From a virus, in the IMG/VR virus record IMGVR_UViG_3300050166_000167, positions 1 through 31,280 of that record: a stretch of 31,280 bases of DNA; one strand, given 5' to 3'. Every line of letters starts with the position of its first letter. The first letter of the stretch is position 1. The notes beneath the pieces are model-generated. The model was given only the letters and a program-made list of their open reading frames with translations, ran no database searches and was not told the origin of the DNA. A program made the position numbers and the translations under genes. This document shows, one piece after another, positions 21,656 to 29,800 of this stretch.

Positions 21656-23407
21656 ATGGCCACCAGCCGCATCCTTGACCAACACGGCCAACCCATCGAC
21701 ACCGGCCCGCTGCGCGAGGCTCAAAGCGTGGCCAATACGCGCTACATCAGCACCGAGCACGACAGCCACCCCAGCAGCGGCCTCACGCCCCGGCACATCC
21801 ACAGCATCCTCACCAGCGCCGAGCAAGGCGACCTGGTGGCATTGCAAGACCTGGCCGATGACATGCAAGAGCGTGATGGTCAAATCTACTCTGTGGTGCA
21901 GCAGCGCATCACCGCCGTGGCCAGTCGCGACATCACCATCACCCCGCCCAAAGGTGCCACCGAGGCCGAACGCCAAACCGCTGCCCGCGTGCAAGGCATG
22001 CTCGACGATTGCGGCTGCGACCTCAACGCCCTGGCCACCGACTTGCTCGATGGCATTTACAAAGGCTTCAGCGCGGTAGAGCAGTGGTTTGCGCCCGAGG
22101 GCGCACTCATGGCCCCACGCTGGGAGGCGCGTCAGCAGCGCATCTTTACTGTGCGCAACGTCACGCTCAACCCCGTCACAGCCACGCCCGATGCAGGCCA
22201 GTGGCTGGACGGGCGCAACGAACTGCGCCTGCGCACCACCGCCAGCACAGACGGCGAGGCGCTGCGGCCTTACAACTGGATCATCCACCGCCACAAAGCC
22301 AAAAACGGTTACCTGGCCAAACAGATTTTGGCCCGGGTGCTGGTGTGGCCCTACATCCTCAAGCACTACAGCCAGCGCGACTTTGCCGAGTTTTTGGAAA
22401 TCTATGGCTTACCCCTGCGCCTGGGCACCTACCCGGCCGGTGCCAGCGATGCCGACAAGCGCGTGCTGCTGCGTGCTGTCAGCGAGATCGGGCACAACGC
22501 GGCGGGCATCATCCCCAGCGGCATGGTCATCGATTTCAAAGAAGCCGCTAAAGGCATGGCCGCGCCGTTCATGGACATGACGTGCTACCAGGACGAAATG
22601 ATCGCCAAGATCGTGCTGGGCCAGACGCTGACCAGTGGCGAAGGCCAGCACGGCACCCAAGCCCTGGGCAACGTGCACGCGCAAACGCGCGACCTGATTC
22701 GCAACGCCGACGCCCAAGCTGTGGCCATGAGCATGACCCGCGACATGCTGTGGCCCTTTGTGCAGTTCAATGTGGCGGGCATTGACCCACGCCGCATGCC
22801 CAGCGTGCACATCGACACCAAAGACCCCAAAGACATGACCAACTTGGCTGATGGCCTGGGCAAACTGGTGGCCATGGGCGTGCGCGTGGGCAAGACTTGG
22901 GCGCAAGAAGAGGCGGGTATACCGGTGCCTGCAGACGGCGAAGAGGTGCTGACAGCACCCGCTGCAGCGCCAGTGCAAGACGCGGCGCAAACCGCGCAGC
23001 AAGTACCTGGCAAGGCACAAGACAAGACGCAAGCCAAAGCCAATGCAAAAGCACAGTTGGCAGCACTGGTAGCCCTGGCTGCGCAAGCGGGCGCACAAGC
23101 CACCACACAAGCCAGCGCGGCTCCAGCCACCCGGCGCGACGCGCTGGATGACCTGGTCAACGAAATGATGGACGAATGGGAGCCCACCATGGGTGGCCTG
23201 GTGCAGCCCCTGCTGGACGCCACAGACACCGCCATTGAAGACGGCGAGAGTATCAACAGCTTCATGGACCGCCTGCCCGCACTGCTGGGCCGCATGGACG
23301 CCAGTGCCCTGGCCGAGCTGCTGACCCGCGCAGGCTTTGTGGCCAACACCGCAGGCCAGGCCGGTGTCAACATCGCGGGCAAGCTTGACGGCCAGACCCA
23401 GCCATGA
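21656..23407 (+). CDS. Portal protein (DUF935, Mu gp29-like)
   Basis: A 583-residue portal that forms the ring for DNA entry and tail attachment. The body (residues 20-420) matches DUF935, with DGQIYSVVQQRITAVASRDI, then a clip-like region with YPAGASDADKRVLLRAVSEI, and QTLTSGEGQHGTQALGNVHA. The last 150 residues include an Ala/Gln-rich low-complexity linker (about 430-480) and a helical end. A Shine-Dalgarno TTGGAG precedes the ATG. The 128 bases before it hold only a doubtful 26-codon ORF and a 10-base palindrome. Confidence 0.92.
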   Translation: MATSRILDQHGQPIDTGPLREAQSVANTRYISTEHDSHPSSGLTPRHIHSILTSAEQGDLVALQDLADDMQERDGQIYSVVQQRITAVASRDITITPPKGATEAERQTAARVQGMLDDCGCDLNALATDLLDGIYKGFSAVEQWFAPEGALMAPRWEARQQRIFTVRNVTLNPVTATPDAGQWLDGRNELRLRTTASTDGEALRPYNWIIHRHKAKNGYLAKQILARVLVWPYILKHYSQRDFAEFLEIYGLPLRLGTYPAGASDADKRVLLRAVSEIGHNAAGIIPSGMVIDFKEAAKGMAAPFMDMTCYQDEMIAKIVLGQTLTSGEGQHGTQALGNVHAQTRDLIRNADAQAVAMSMTRDMLWPFVQFNVAGIDPRRMPSVHIDTKDPKDMTNLADGLGKLVAMGVRVGKTWAQEEAGIPVPADGEEVLTAPAAAPVQDAAQTAQQVPGKAQDKTQAKANAKAQLAALVALAAQAGAQATTQASAAPATRRDALDDLVNEMMDEWEPTMGGLVQPLLDATDTAIEDGESINSFMDRLPALLGRMDASALAELLTRAGFVANTAGQAGVNIAGKLDGQTQP

Positions 23408-24720
23408 CCACCCGCAAGCCCCCAGCCCTTGGCGTGGGCCTGGTGGCCCCGCGCGATGCCAGCGCGTTTTTTGCCAGCAAAAAGGCATTGCTGCCCAGCT
23501 ACCACTGGGACGACGTTTATGCCAGTGAGCACGCCGCTGGCGTGGCCGTGGCAGGCATCACCCAGCGCGAGGTTCTGCAACTGTTTGCCGACGAGCTGCA
23601 GCGCACCATCGATGCCGGTGGTGACCTTCGCGACTTCAAGCGCCGCGTGCAGCCCATGCTGGCCAAGGCCGGGTATTGGGGTGACGTGGAAGTGACCGAC
23701 CCCGCCACGGGCGACAAGCGCATCACCAAATTCAACCCGCGCCGCTTGGAGCTGATCTTCAACACCAACGTGCGTCAAGCGCAAACCGCTGGGCAATACC
23801 AGCGGGCGCTGGCGGCCAAGGCAGATTTTCCGTACCTGGTGTACCTCAGCCGTGACGATGCCCAGGTGCGCCCCCTGCACAGAGCATGGCACGGCACCGT
23901 GCTGCCGGTGGAGCACCCGTTTTGGCAAACGCACCTGCCCCCCTGCGGGTGGAACTGCCGCTGCCGCTTCATGTCGGTCAGCGAGTCCGACATCGAGCGC
24001 TTTGCCAAACGCGGGGTGCCCATCAAGCGCGAGCCGCCCAAGGGGTGGCAAGACACGGTGGACTATGTGCGCAAGGGCGATGCACGTGGCGAGATCATGA
24101 AAGTGCCCCGTGGCATAGACCCCGGCTTTGACCACAACCCCGCCACCAGCCGACTGCGCGGGGTGGTGCCGCAGTTTGTGGACATGCCCGTGCCCCCAAC
24201 ACCGCCCACCAGCCTGGCCCCGCTGCCGCGCCTGCCGCTGCCCACACCTGTGGCGGCTGACGTTTTGCTGCCCCAGGGGCTGACGGTGGAGCAATACATC
24301 AGCGCATTCATGCGCGAGTTTGGCCCCGGCCCTGAGCTGGGTCCCAAGGTGTTCACAGACGTGACGGGCCAAAAGCTGGTGCTGGACAAAGAGCTGTTCT
24401 GGAACCGCGTGGACAACGAATACAAAGTCCAAAAGCGTGGGCGCGAGGTCTTCATGCGCCTGCTGGCCCGCTCCATCACCGAGCCCGATGAGATATGGGT
24501 GCGCACGGAGTACCACAAAGCCAAGGGCAAAGACGTCATGCGCAGGCGTTATATCGCCCGCTTTTACATCGACCAAGAGACAAAGCCACTCATCGGCGTG
24601 TTTGAGTTGGGACCTGATGGCTGGAGCGGCATCACGACCTACCAAGCCGAGACAGAGGCCGCAGCGGAAGCGATGCTGGTCAAAGACCGTATCGGCACGC
24701 GCGTGTACGTGCGGGCATAA
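23404..24720 (+). CDS. Mu gpF-like head morphogenesis protein fused to PBECR-like nuclease
   Basis: A 438-residue two-part protein. Residues 20-210 are the SPP1 gp7/Mu F domain, with the typical HLPPCGWNCRCRF motif near 178-190; such minor head proteins sit near the portal. A Pro-rich linker (250-280) follows. Residues 290-437 hold a second domain with LVLDKELFW, DEIWVRTEYH, RRRYIARFYID and a C-terminal YVRA, matching the phage-barnase-EndoU-colicin-RelE (PBECR) class seen at the end of such proteins. This part may be an RNase-like toxin packaged or injected with the DNA. The start overlaps the portal stop (ATGA). Confidence 0.85.
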   Translation: MTTRKPPALGVGLVAPRDASAFFASKKALLPSYHWDDVYASEHAAGVAVAGITQREVLQLFADELQRTIDAGGDLRDFKRRVQPMLAKAGYWGDVEVTDPATGDKRITKFNPRRLELIFNTNVRQAQTAGQYQRALAAKADFPYLVYLSRDDAQVRPLHRAWHGTVLPVEHPFWQTHLPPCGWNCRCRFMSVSESDIERFAKRGVPIKREPPKGWQDTVDYVRKGDARGEIMKVPRGIDPGFDHNPATSRLRGVVPQFVDMPVPPTPPTSLAPLPRLPLPTPVAADVLLPQGLTVEQYISAFMREFGPGPELGPKVFTDVTGQKLVLDKELFWNRVDNEYKVQKRGREVFMRLLARSITEPDEIWVRTEYHKAKGKDVMRRRYIARFYIDQETKPLIGVFELGPDGWSGITTYQAETEAAAEAMLVKDRIGTRVYVRA

Positions 24721-24721
24721 A

Positions 24722-24751
24722 AAAACCAGCTCGCTGCCACGTGCTGGTTTT
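24722..24751 (+). terminator. Hairpin after gpF, weak terminator
   Basis: AAAACCAGC and GCTGGTTTT pair over 9 bp with a 12-base loop, immediately after the gpF stop. The T run is only four long, so readthrough to gpG is likely. Confidence 0.55.
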
Positions 24752-24823
24752 GCGTGCGTAGGATTGGAGGCCCTGGCAGGGGCTGCTCGCACGTTACGAT
24801 CATTGTAGCGAAAGGACACCACG

Positions 24824-25342
24824 ATGCAATACACAGTCGAATCCAACAGCGCCGCCATCGCAGCCGCCTTGCGCAAAGCCGCGCAAGAGATCAGCGACAC
24901 CACGCCGCTCATGGCTGCGATCGGGCAACGGCTTGAGTCCAATATCAGCGAGCGCTTTGATACCAAGACAGACCCCTCTGGAAAAGCATGGGAGCCCTAC
25001 AAAGCCATCAGTGCAGCCATTCACAAGGCCCGCACGGGCAAAGACATCACAGGCAGTCTGCTGGAGCGTACAGGCATCATGCGCGGCGGTATCGAGCATC
25101 ATGCCAGTGCCGACCAGGTAGAGGTGGGCCTGACCGCCCCCTACGCGATTTACCATGAGCTGGGCACCAGCGGCCGTGGCAAAAAAGGCGGCGGTGCCAT
25201 CCCCCGCCGTGGCATGGTGTTTGGCGCAGTCAGCGGCCAGGGCCAGGGCGCACAAGTCAGCCAGGCGCTCAGCGCGGGCGACGAGGCCGACGTGCTCGCC
25301 ATCATCCAGCGGCACATCCAGCAGGCCGCTGACGGGTTGTAA
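24824..25342 (+). CDS. Virion morphogenesis protein (Mu gpG-like)
   Basis: A 172-residue protein of the phage virion morphogenesis/tail completion family. The start has TPLMAAIGQRLESNISERFDT, then DPSGKAWEPYK, GSLLERTGIMRGGI, YAIYHELGTS and a final helix. In Mu, gpG acts in head-tail assembly. A good Shine-Dalgarno (AAAGGAC) lies upstream, about 100 bases after gpF. It is the last gene of late operon 1, followed by a hairpin at 25359. Confidence 0.88.
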   Translation: MQYTVESNSAAIAAALRKAAQEISDTTPLMAAIGQRLESNISERFDTKTDPSGKAWEPYKAISAAIHKARTGKDITGSLLERTGIMRGGIEHHASADQVEVGLTAPYAIYHELGTSGRGKKGGGAIPRRGMVFGAVSGQGQGAQVSQALSAGDEADVLAIIQRHIQQAADGL

Positions 25343-25358
25343 AACCGCAGTCCACCAC

Positions 25359-25373
25359 GGGGCCTCAGGCCCC
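25359..25373 (+). terminator. Terminator hairpin before late promoter 2
   Basis: GGGGCC-TCA-GGCCCC forms a perfect 6-bp GC stem with a 3-base loop, then TTGTCATTT. It sits six bases before late promoter copy 2, repeating the terminator-promoter layout at 13204 and 30804. Confidence 0.6.
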
Positions 25374-25379
25374 TTGTCA

Positions 25380-25412
25380 TTTGCAAAGTGGTTTACCTGT
25401 AGATAACGCGCG
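25380..25412 (+). promoter_or_regulatory. Late promoter element, copy 2 (protease-capsid operon)
   Basis: Differs from copy 1 at only two of 33 bases, both at positions 9-10. It lies 21 bases before the ATG of the I-like protease gene, like PI of Mu. Confidence 0.78.
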
Positions 25413-25414
25413 AC

Positions 25415-25432
25415 CCCCGGCAAAGTCCGGGG
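25415..25432 (+). promoter_or_regulatory. 5'-UTR hairpin at the protease start codon
   Basis: CCCCGG and CCGGGG pair over 6 bp around CAAAGT, ending one base before the ATG at 25434. Compared with 13274-13290, the stem base changes occur on both sides, keeping pairing. No Shine-Dalgarno is present. Confidence 0.55.
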
Positions 25433-25433
25433 C

Positions 25434-26768
25434 ATGCATCTCAAATTCACGCCCCATCAGCAGCCTCAGTGCGCCGTCGCACTGGGGGCCGATGTGCGCC
25501 CCATCGTCATCGAGACGGCCAGCGCATCGGGCTCTGATGTGCCTGCACGCCGCCCATCAAGCCGTGTGCAGCTGACACCGGCAGGCAGCTTTGCGGCGCG
25601 AGACGGCCGTCCCTACGGCATGCTCGTCACCGTCAAAGGCGCAGACGGCCAGCCCGTGCAGCGCACCGTCACAGCCACCGCATGGCAGCTGAGCAACAGC
25701 CAAGGCTATGCCCTGGCCGACCGACTCAATGCCCGCCACAACCCCGACTTTTACCGCACAGATGCCACCACTGCCAAAGCCAAGGCCAGCTTTGGCTTTG
25801 ACTACGAGCACCAAAGCCTAAATGCACCCACCAACGGCCAGCCTGCCCCCCGCGCAGGCAGTGGCTCGCGCTTTGAGTGGGTTTATGACGATGGGCTCTA
25901 CATCACCGATGTGACCTGGACGCCAAAGGCTGCACAGGCTATCTTGGACGGCGAATACCTCTACGTCAGCCCAGTCCTGTTTTTTGATCCCGACACCGGT
26001 GTAGTGGTCGACATATTTAACGCCGCGCTGGTCAACACCCCAGCACTGCAAGAGCTTGCGGGCCTGCAAGTCACCGCTGCCGAGCTATCGGCCCGGCTCT
26101 ATGAGCCAGCAACGCAGCATTTTTTGGAGACCCCCCCTATGACGCTCCTGGAGCAACTGATCGCCAAACTGGGCTTGCCCGCTGGCACCACCGAGGCGGC
26201 GGCGCTCAGCGCCGTGGCCACTCAACACGACAAGCTCAACGCCGTGGGCACGGCCCTGGGTGTGGACGCCGCCAAGGCAGACGCCCCCACCATCACCGCT
26301 GCCCTGTCTGCCGCCACCAATGGCCAGGCCGTGGCCGTGGCGCTGGGCGCAGCCTTGCAGCTGCCTGCCGATGCCTTGGCCACCCCGGCCACTGCCACCA
26401 GTGCTGCTGTGGCCCTGGCCGCCAAAGCAGCCACAGCGGGCGGTGCCGATGCTGCCACCCAAGCCATTGCGGGCCTGAGCGCCCAGGTGGCACAGCTCAG
26501 TGCCGCCAATGCCCAACGCGAGCTCGACGAGGTCATTGCCACCGCCAAAGGCGCAGGCAAGCTGGTGCCCGCCATGGAGCCATGGGCACGCACCCAAAGC
26601 GCTGCTGCCCTGAGCGCGTTTTTGGCCAATGCACCGGTCATTGCGCCCACCCAAGCATCGGCCCAAGGCCTGCACGCCGCCAACCCGGCGGCAGGCGCTG
26701 CCGCCTTGGGGGCAGATGCCACATCCATCGCCAGTCAGTTGGGCCTTGCGTCCACTGACCTGGCTTAA
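25434..26768 (+). CDS. Head maturation protease/scaffold (Mu gpI-like)
   Basis: A 444-residue protein. Residues 60-235 are the Mu I-type protease: YGMLVTVKG, GFDYEHQSL with a conserved His, GLYITDVTWTPKAAQAI, and EYLYVSPVLFFD with a conserved Ser in YxSP, fitting a Ser/His protease. The remaining 209 residues are Ala-rich and helical like a capsid scaffold, and can also be made alone from an internal start (26139). The protease matures the capsid by removing scaffold. First gene after late promoter 2. Confidence 0.9.
   Translation: MHLKFTPHQQPQCAVALGADVRPIVIETASASGSDVPARRPSSRVQLTPAGSFAARDGRPYGMLVTVKGADGQPVQRTVTATAWQLSNSQGYALADRLNARHNPDFYRTDATTAKAKASFGFDYEHQSLNAPTNGQPAPRAGSGSRFEWVYDDGLYITDVTWTPKAAQAILDGEYLYVSPVLFFDPDTGVVVDIFNAALVNTPALQELAGLQVTAAELSARLYEPATQHFLETPPMTLLEQLIAKLGLPAGTTEAAALSAVATQHDKLNAVGTALGVDAAKADAPTITAALSAATNGQAVAVALGAALQLPADALATPATATSAAVALAAKAATAGGADAATQAIAGLSAQVAQLSAANAQRELDEVIATAKGAGKLVPAMEPWARTQSAAALSAFLANAPVIAPTQASAQGLHAANPAAGAAALGADATSIASQLGLASTDLA
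26139..26768 (+). CDS. Scaffold protein from internal start (Mu gpZ-like)
   Basis: An in-frame ATG at codon 236 of the protease gene has TTTGGAGA about eight bases upstream and opens MTLLEQLIAKLGLPAGTTEA, exactly where the protease part ends and the scaffold part begins. In Mu the scaffold Z is made from the 3' part of gene I in the same way. The product would be 209 residues, Ala-rich and helical. Confidence 0.75.
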   Translation: MTLLEQLIAKLGLPAGTTEAAALSAVATQHDKLNAVGTALGVDAAKADAPTITAALSAATNGQAVAVALGAALQLPADALATPATATSAAVALAAKAATAGGADAATQAIAGLSAQVAQLSAANAQRELDEVIATAKGAGKLVPAMEPWARTQSAAALSAFLANAPVIAPTQASAQGLHAANPAAGAAALGADATSIASQLGLASTDLA

Positions 26769-26793
26769 CCCCATTCACTCCAGGAGCTTTTAA

Positions 26794-27225
26794 ATGACTG
26801 CTTTGACAGCAAGCAAGCCCATCAAGACCCGCGCTGGCAGCCAGCGATCTGTGGGCCTCAAGGCCGGTGCCAAGGTGTACGCAGGCGGCATTGCCGCACT
26901 GACCAGCGCAGGCTATGCCCAAGCCGGGGCTACCGCCACCGGACTCAAGGCCATTGGCTACTTTGAGACCGATGCCGACAACACCGCCGGTGCAGACGGT
27001 GCTGTGCAGGTCAGCGTGCGCCGCGACGTGGTGCTGCTGGTCAACAGCATGCTGACGGACGCCATCACGGTGGCCGACATCAATGCTACGGCCTACATCG
27101 TTGACGACCAGACGGTGTCCAAAACCAATGGCGGCGGCATGCGCAGCGCCGCTGGCCGCATCGTGGATGTGGACACCGCTGGTGTCTGGGTCGACATTGG
27201 CGAGCCCGCCATGCCCACCACCTGA
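26794..27225 (+). CDS. Capsid decoration/cement-like protein
   Basis: A 143-residue protein with AGGAG before its ATG, between scaffold and major capsid. It has a flexible basic start (TASKPIKTRAGSQRSV), then beta-strand sequence with YAGGIAALTSAGYAQAGA, YFETDADNT and VSVRRDVVLLVNS, ending IVDVDTAGVWVDIGE. Position and composition are those of small capsid cement proteins in Mu-like phages. The call rests mainly on context. Confidence 0.68.
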   Translation: MTALTASKPIKTRAGSQRSVGLKAGAKVYAGGIAALTSAGYAQAGATATGLKAIGYFETDADNTAGADGAVQVSVRRDVVLLVNSMLTDAITVADINATAYIVDDQTVSKTNGGGMRSAAGRIVDVDTAGVWVDIGEPAMPTT

Positions 27226-27275
27226 TCGGCGTCGCTGACAGGGATTTGTTTTAACTGTTCAAAAGAGATTTCATC

Positions 27276-28292
27276 ATGAAAAAATTGTTGATTGGACTGG
27301 CCTGCGGGCTGGCGATGGCGATGAGCGTGGCCTTGGCCCCCACGGCTGCACTGGCCATGGGCGTGGCTCTGTCTGGTGCGGGTGTGGCGATCACGCCCGG
27401 CAATTTGCTGGCCTTGCAAAAGGGCTACCAAAAGGTGTTTGCCGACACCATGACGGCGCTGCGCGCCAAAGACGCCACCGCTTGGCGGCGCGTGAGCATG
27501 CTGGTGCCCAGCATGTCCAGCAGCGAGCTGTATGGCTGGCTGGCCGACATTGGCGGCATCCGCAAATGGCTGGGTGACCGTGTGGTCAAGTCCCTCAGTT
27601 CTGGCGGATTTGAAATCATCAACGACCAGTATGAAGAGACCATCGGTATCAAGCGCACCGTCATCGAAGACGACAAGCTAGGCATCTACCTGCCCCGTGT
27701 GCAGCAAATGTCGCAAAACGTGGACCAGTTCCCGCACAACAACGTTTTCAACTTGCTCAAAAAGGCCGACACCACTGTGTGCTATGACGGCCAGTACCTG
27801 TGCGACGTGGACCACCCCTATGTGGCTGCTGACGGCAGCACCCAGGTGCAAAGCAACTGGGGCGGCGGCACTGGCGAGCGCTGGTTCCTCATGTGCACCA
27901 GCAAGATGGGTGCAAAACCGATGATCGTGCAGGAGCGCGAGAAGTTCAATTTCCGCGCCATGACCGATCTCAACAGCGACCACGTCTTCAAAAAAGATGA
28001 ATTCCTCTTCGGCACCGATGGCCGGTATGGCTTTGGCCCGGGCTTTTGGCAACTGCTGTACGGCAGCCGCCAACCGCTGAACACGGCTGCCTTTGAAGCA
28101 GCCCGCGCAGCCATGCTGGGCTTTAAACGCGACGGCGGCGATGTGCTCAACGTCACCCCCGAGCTGCTGGTGGTCGGCCCGTCCAACGAGGGCATTGCCC
28201 GCCGCATCGTGACCAGCATGTTGGTCAATGGCGGCGAGTCTAACCCTTGGGCCGGCACCGCAGAGGTGCTGGTGGTGCCCGAGCTGGGCTAA
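27276..28292 (+). CDS. Major capsid protein (Mu gpT-like) with signal-like N-terminus
   Basis: A 338-residue protein. From about residue 38 it matches Mu gpT: ITPGNLLALQKGYQKVFADT, then WLGDRVVKSLSSGGFEIIND, YEETIGIKRTVIEDDKLGIY, YDGQYLCDVDHPY and a C-terminal NPWAGTAEVLVVPELG. Typical gpT proteins start near the ITPGNLLALQKG part. Here 28 extra residues precede it: MKKLLIGLACGLAMAMSVAL, then APTAALA, which looks like a Sec signal peptide with an ALA cleavage site. The start at 27276 has AAGAGA upstream; a later ATG at 27357 has no Shine-Dalgarno but would give a normal length. Confidence 0.9.
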   Translation: MKKLLIGLACGLAMAMSVALAPTAALAMGVALSGAGVAITPGNLLALQKGYQKVFADTMTALRAKDATAWRRVSMLVPSMSSSELYGWLADIGGIRKWLGDRVVKSLSSGGFEIINDQYEETIGIKRTVIEDDKLGIYLPRVQQMSQNVDQFPHNNVFNLLKKADTTVCYDGQYLCDVDHPYVAADGSTQVQSNWGGGTGERWFLMCTSKMGAKPMIVQEREKFNFRAMTDLNSDHVFKKDEFLFGTDGRYGFGPGFWQLLYGSRQPLNTAAFEAARAAMLGFKRDGGDVLNVTPELLVVGPSNEGIARRIVTSMLVNGGESNPWAGTAEVLVVPELG

Positions 28293-28306
28293 GCACACCA
28301 GCAGCA

Positions 28307-28331
28307 CCCGGTCGGCTGATCGCCGATCGGG
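28307..28331 (+). terminator. Hairpin after the major capsid gene
   Basis: CCCGGTCGGC and GCCGATCGGG pair over 10 positions (one G:T) around TGATC, then TATTTCTT. It could reduce transcription beyond the capsid gene, giving more capsid than connector protein. Confidence 0.6.
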
Positions 28332-28367
28332 TATTTCTTAATAACTCCAAATTTTTCGAGGTCTAAG

Positions 28368-28688
28368 ATGTCCAAAAAAGAATCCGCCACCACCGTGGCA
28401 CCCGATGCCACTGCTGAGCAGCTGCAAGCTGCGCTGGCAGAGGCGCATGCTGCAAACGCCAAGCTGACCGCTGAGATCGAGGAGCTCAAAGGCGCGGCCA
28501 AGCAAGCATCCAAGCACGCAGGTGCTGGCACCCATGTGCGTGTATCCAGTGCCCACAAGGCTGGCCAGCATTACCGTGCGGGCCGCTTGTGGACGCGCGA
28601 TGCCACCGACGTTCACAAAGACGAAATCACCACCGAGCAGCTGGCCGCCATGCGTGCTGATGCCCAGTTGGTGGTGGTCGACCTGTAA
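28368..28688 (+). CDS. FluMu_N / HI1506-like protein
   Basis: A 106-residue protein. Residues 15-48 are a coiled helix (AEQLQAALAEAHAANAKLTA), and residues 55-105 fit the FluMu N-terminal domain: HVRVSSAHKAGQHYRAGRLW, DATDVHKDEITTEQLAAMRA and QLVVVDL. Found after gpT in FluMu-type prophages. The role is not known; the gene order suggests the head-tail joining region. Confidence 0.78.
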   Translation: MSKKESATTVAPDATAEQLQAALAEAHAANAKLTAEIEELKGAAKQASKHAGAGTHVRVSSAHKAGQHYRAGRLWTRDATDVHKDEITTEQLAAMRADAQLVVVDL

Positions 28689-28703
28689 AACGAGCACGCC
28701 GCA

Positions 28704-29135
28704 ATGACTGCAGCCTACGCTTACGCCACGCCAGATGATCTGACCACGATGTTCGGCGAACCCGCCATGCGGGCCATGTCAGACATTGACGAAGTGGCCG
28801 CTGGCGAGGTCGTGGTGCAGCGCCTGCAGCGTGCGCTGGAGACAGCCACCGGCGAGGTGGACGGCTACTTGACTGGCCGTTACGCATTGCCGCTGGCCAC
28901 CGTGCCCAGCGTGGTGCGCACGCATGTACTGTGCTTGGCCCGCTACCACCTGATGGGCGCCAGCCCAGACGACAAAGCCACTGCTGACCGCAAGGCCGCC
29001 ATGGGCTTTTTCGAAAAGGTGGCCAGTGGTGCCATTCCGCTGTTTGCCCCGGCTGAGGCGGTACTTCCCAGCAGCGCTGAGTCGACGGTGGTCATGCAAA
29101 GTGCGGGCAGCATGTTTAGCCGCACCAACTGGTAG
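28704..29135 (+). CDS. DUF1320 head-tail connector protein (Mu gp36-like)
   Basis: A 143-residue helical protein: YATPDDLTTMFGEPAMRAMS, ALETATGEVDGYLTGRYALPL and VRTHVLCLARYHLMGASPDD follow the DUF1320/gp36 pattern, the usual fold of a head-tail connector placed directly after the capsid. It probably forms a ring under the portal; this is family knowledge. Confidence 0.86.
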   Translation: MTAAYAYATPDDLTTMFGEPAMRAMSDIDEVAAGEVVVQRLQRALETATGEVDGYLTGRYALPLATVPSVVRTHVLCLARYHLMGASPDDKATADRKAAMGFFEKVASGAIPLFAPAEAVLPSSAESTVVMQSAGSMFSRTNW

Positions 29136-29141
29136 ACACGC

Positions 29142-29549
29142 ATGCTCGACCTCAAGCTGATTCGCGATCGCCTGGTGGCCATGGCCCCCGTGCTGCGCAC
29201 GATAGAGATCACAGCCGACTTTGAGACGGCCAGCAAAAAGAGCATTGCCCACCCCACGGGCTTTGTGCTGGAGCTGGGCGAGAGTTACGGGGCCAATGCG
29301 TTTGGATCAGGGCAGGTCAGCCAGGTGGTCAACAGCGAGTTTGGCGTGGTATTTGCCGTGCCCGACTTGCGCCGCGTAGACGAGAGCAGCGTGCTGCGCT
29401 TGCCCCGGCTGCAAGTGCGCCAGGCGCTGCTGGGCCATGCGCCTGACGGCTACACCGAGATCACGGCCAAGGCCTCACGCCTGCTCAGCGCAGGCCCCGT
29501 GGTGTGGTGGCTCGACAGCTACACCACCCAGTACATCATCAACTCATAG
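29142..29549 (+). CDS. Mu gp37-like tail terminator/connector protein
   Basis: A 135-residue protein starting MLDLKLIRDRLVAMAPVLRT, with LELGESYGANAFGSGQVSQV, FGVVFAVPDL and VWWLDSYTTQY. This fits the phage Gp37 family located between the connector and tail-tube genes. The likely role is closing or joining the tail end, inferred from position. Confidence 0.82.
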   Translation: MLDLKLIRDRLVAMAPVLRTIEITADFETASKKSIAHPTGFVLELGESYGANAFGSGQVSQVVNSEFGVVFAVPDLRRVDESSVLRLPRLQVRQALLGHAPDGYTEITAKASRLLSAGPVVWWLDSYTTQYIINS

Positions 29550-29557
29550 GAGCCGAC

Positions 29558-29776
29558 ATGGCAACTGCAAAAGCGCAAGACGCGTCCAGTGACTCGGGCG
29601 CATCGACCAACCCAAACACAGCCACGACGGGTGACAACACTTGGCTTGTGACGCCTGAGACTGCAGCGGTACCGGTGGCTGAGCCACTGGACTTCAGCAC
29701 AAGCGACACCTGGGGGCAAGGCGGTCGCTTTGTCGTCAACGAGCAGGGCCTGCGGGTGCCTGCACCCACCATCTGA
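29558..29776 (+). CDS. Small hypothetical protein (72 aa)
   Basis: A 72-residue protein from ATG 29558 with TAGGAG just upstream. It is polar and probably disordered for the first 45 residues (Ser/Thr/Asp/Asn-rich), ending in a conserved-looking WGQGGRFVVNEQGLRVPAPT. It lies where Mu has the small DUF2635 gene gp38, but is not clearly that family. Confidence 0.6.
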   Translation: MATAKAQDASSDSGASTNPNTATTGDNTWLVTPETAAVPVAEPLDFSTSDTWGQGGRFVVNEQGLRVPAPTI

Positions 29777-29800
29777 CCCTCATCACAAAAGGAGCCCACC

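Noticed and set aside
22585-24966. 793-codon minus-strand open frame
   Set aside because: Antisense to the portal and gpF genes, both recognised families; no ribosome-binding site or domain.
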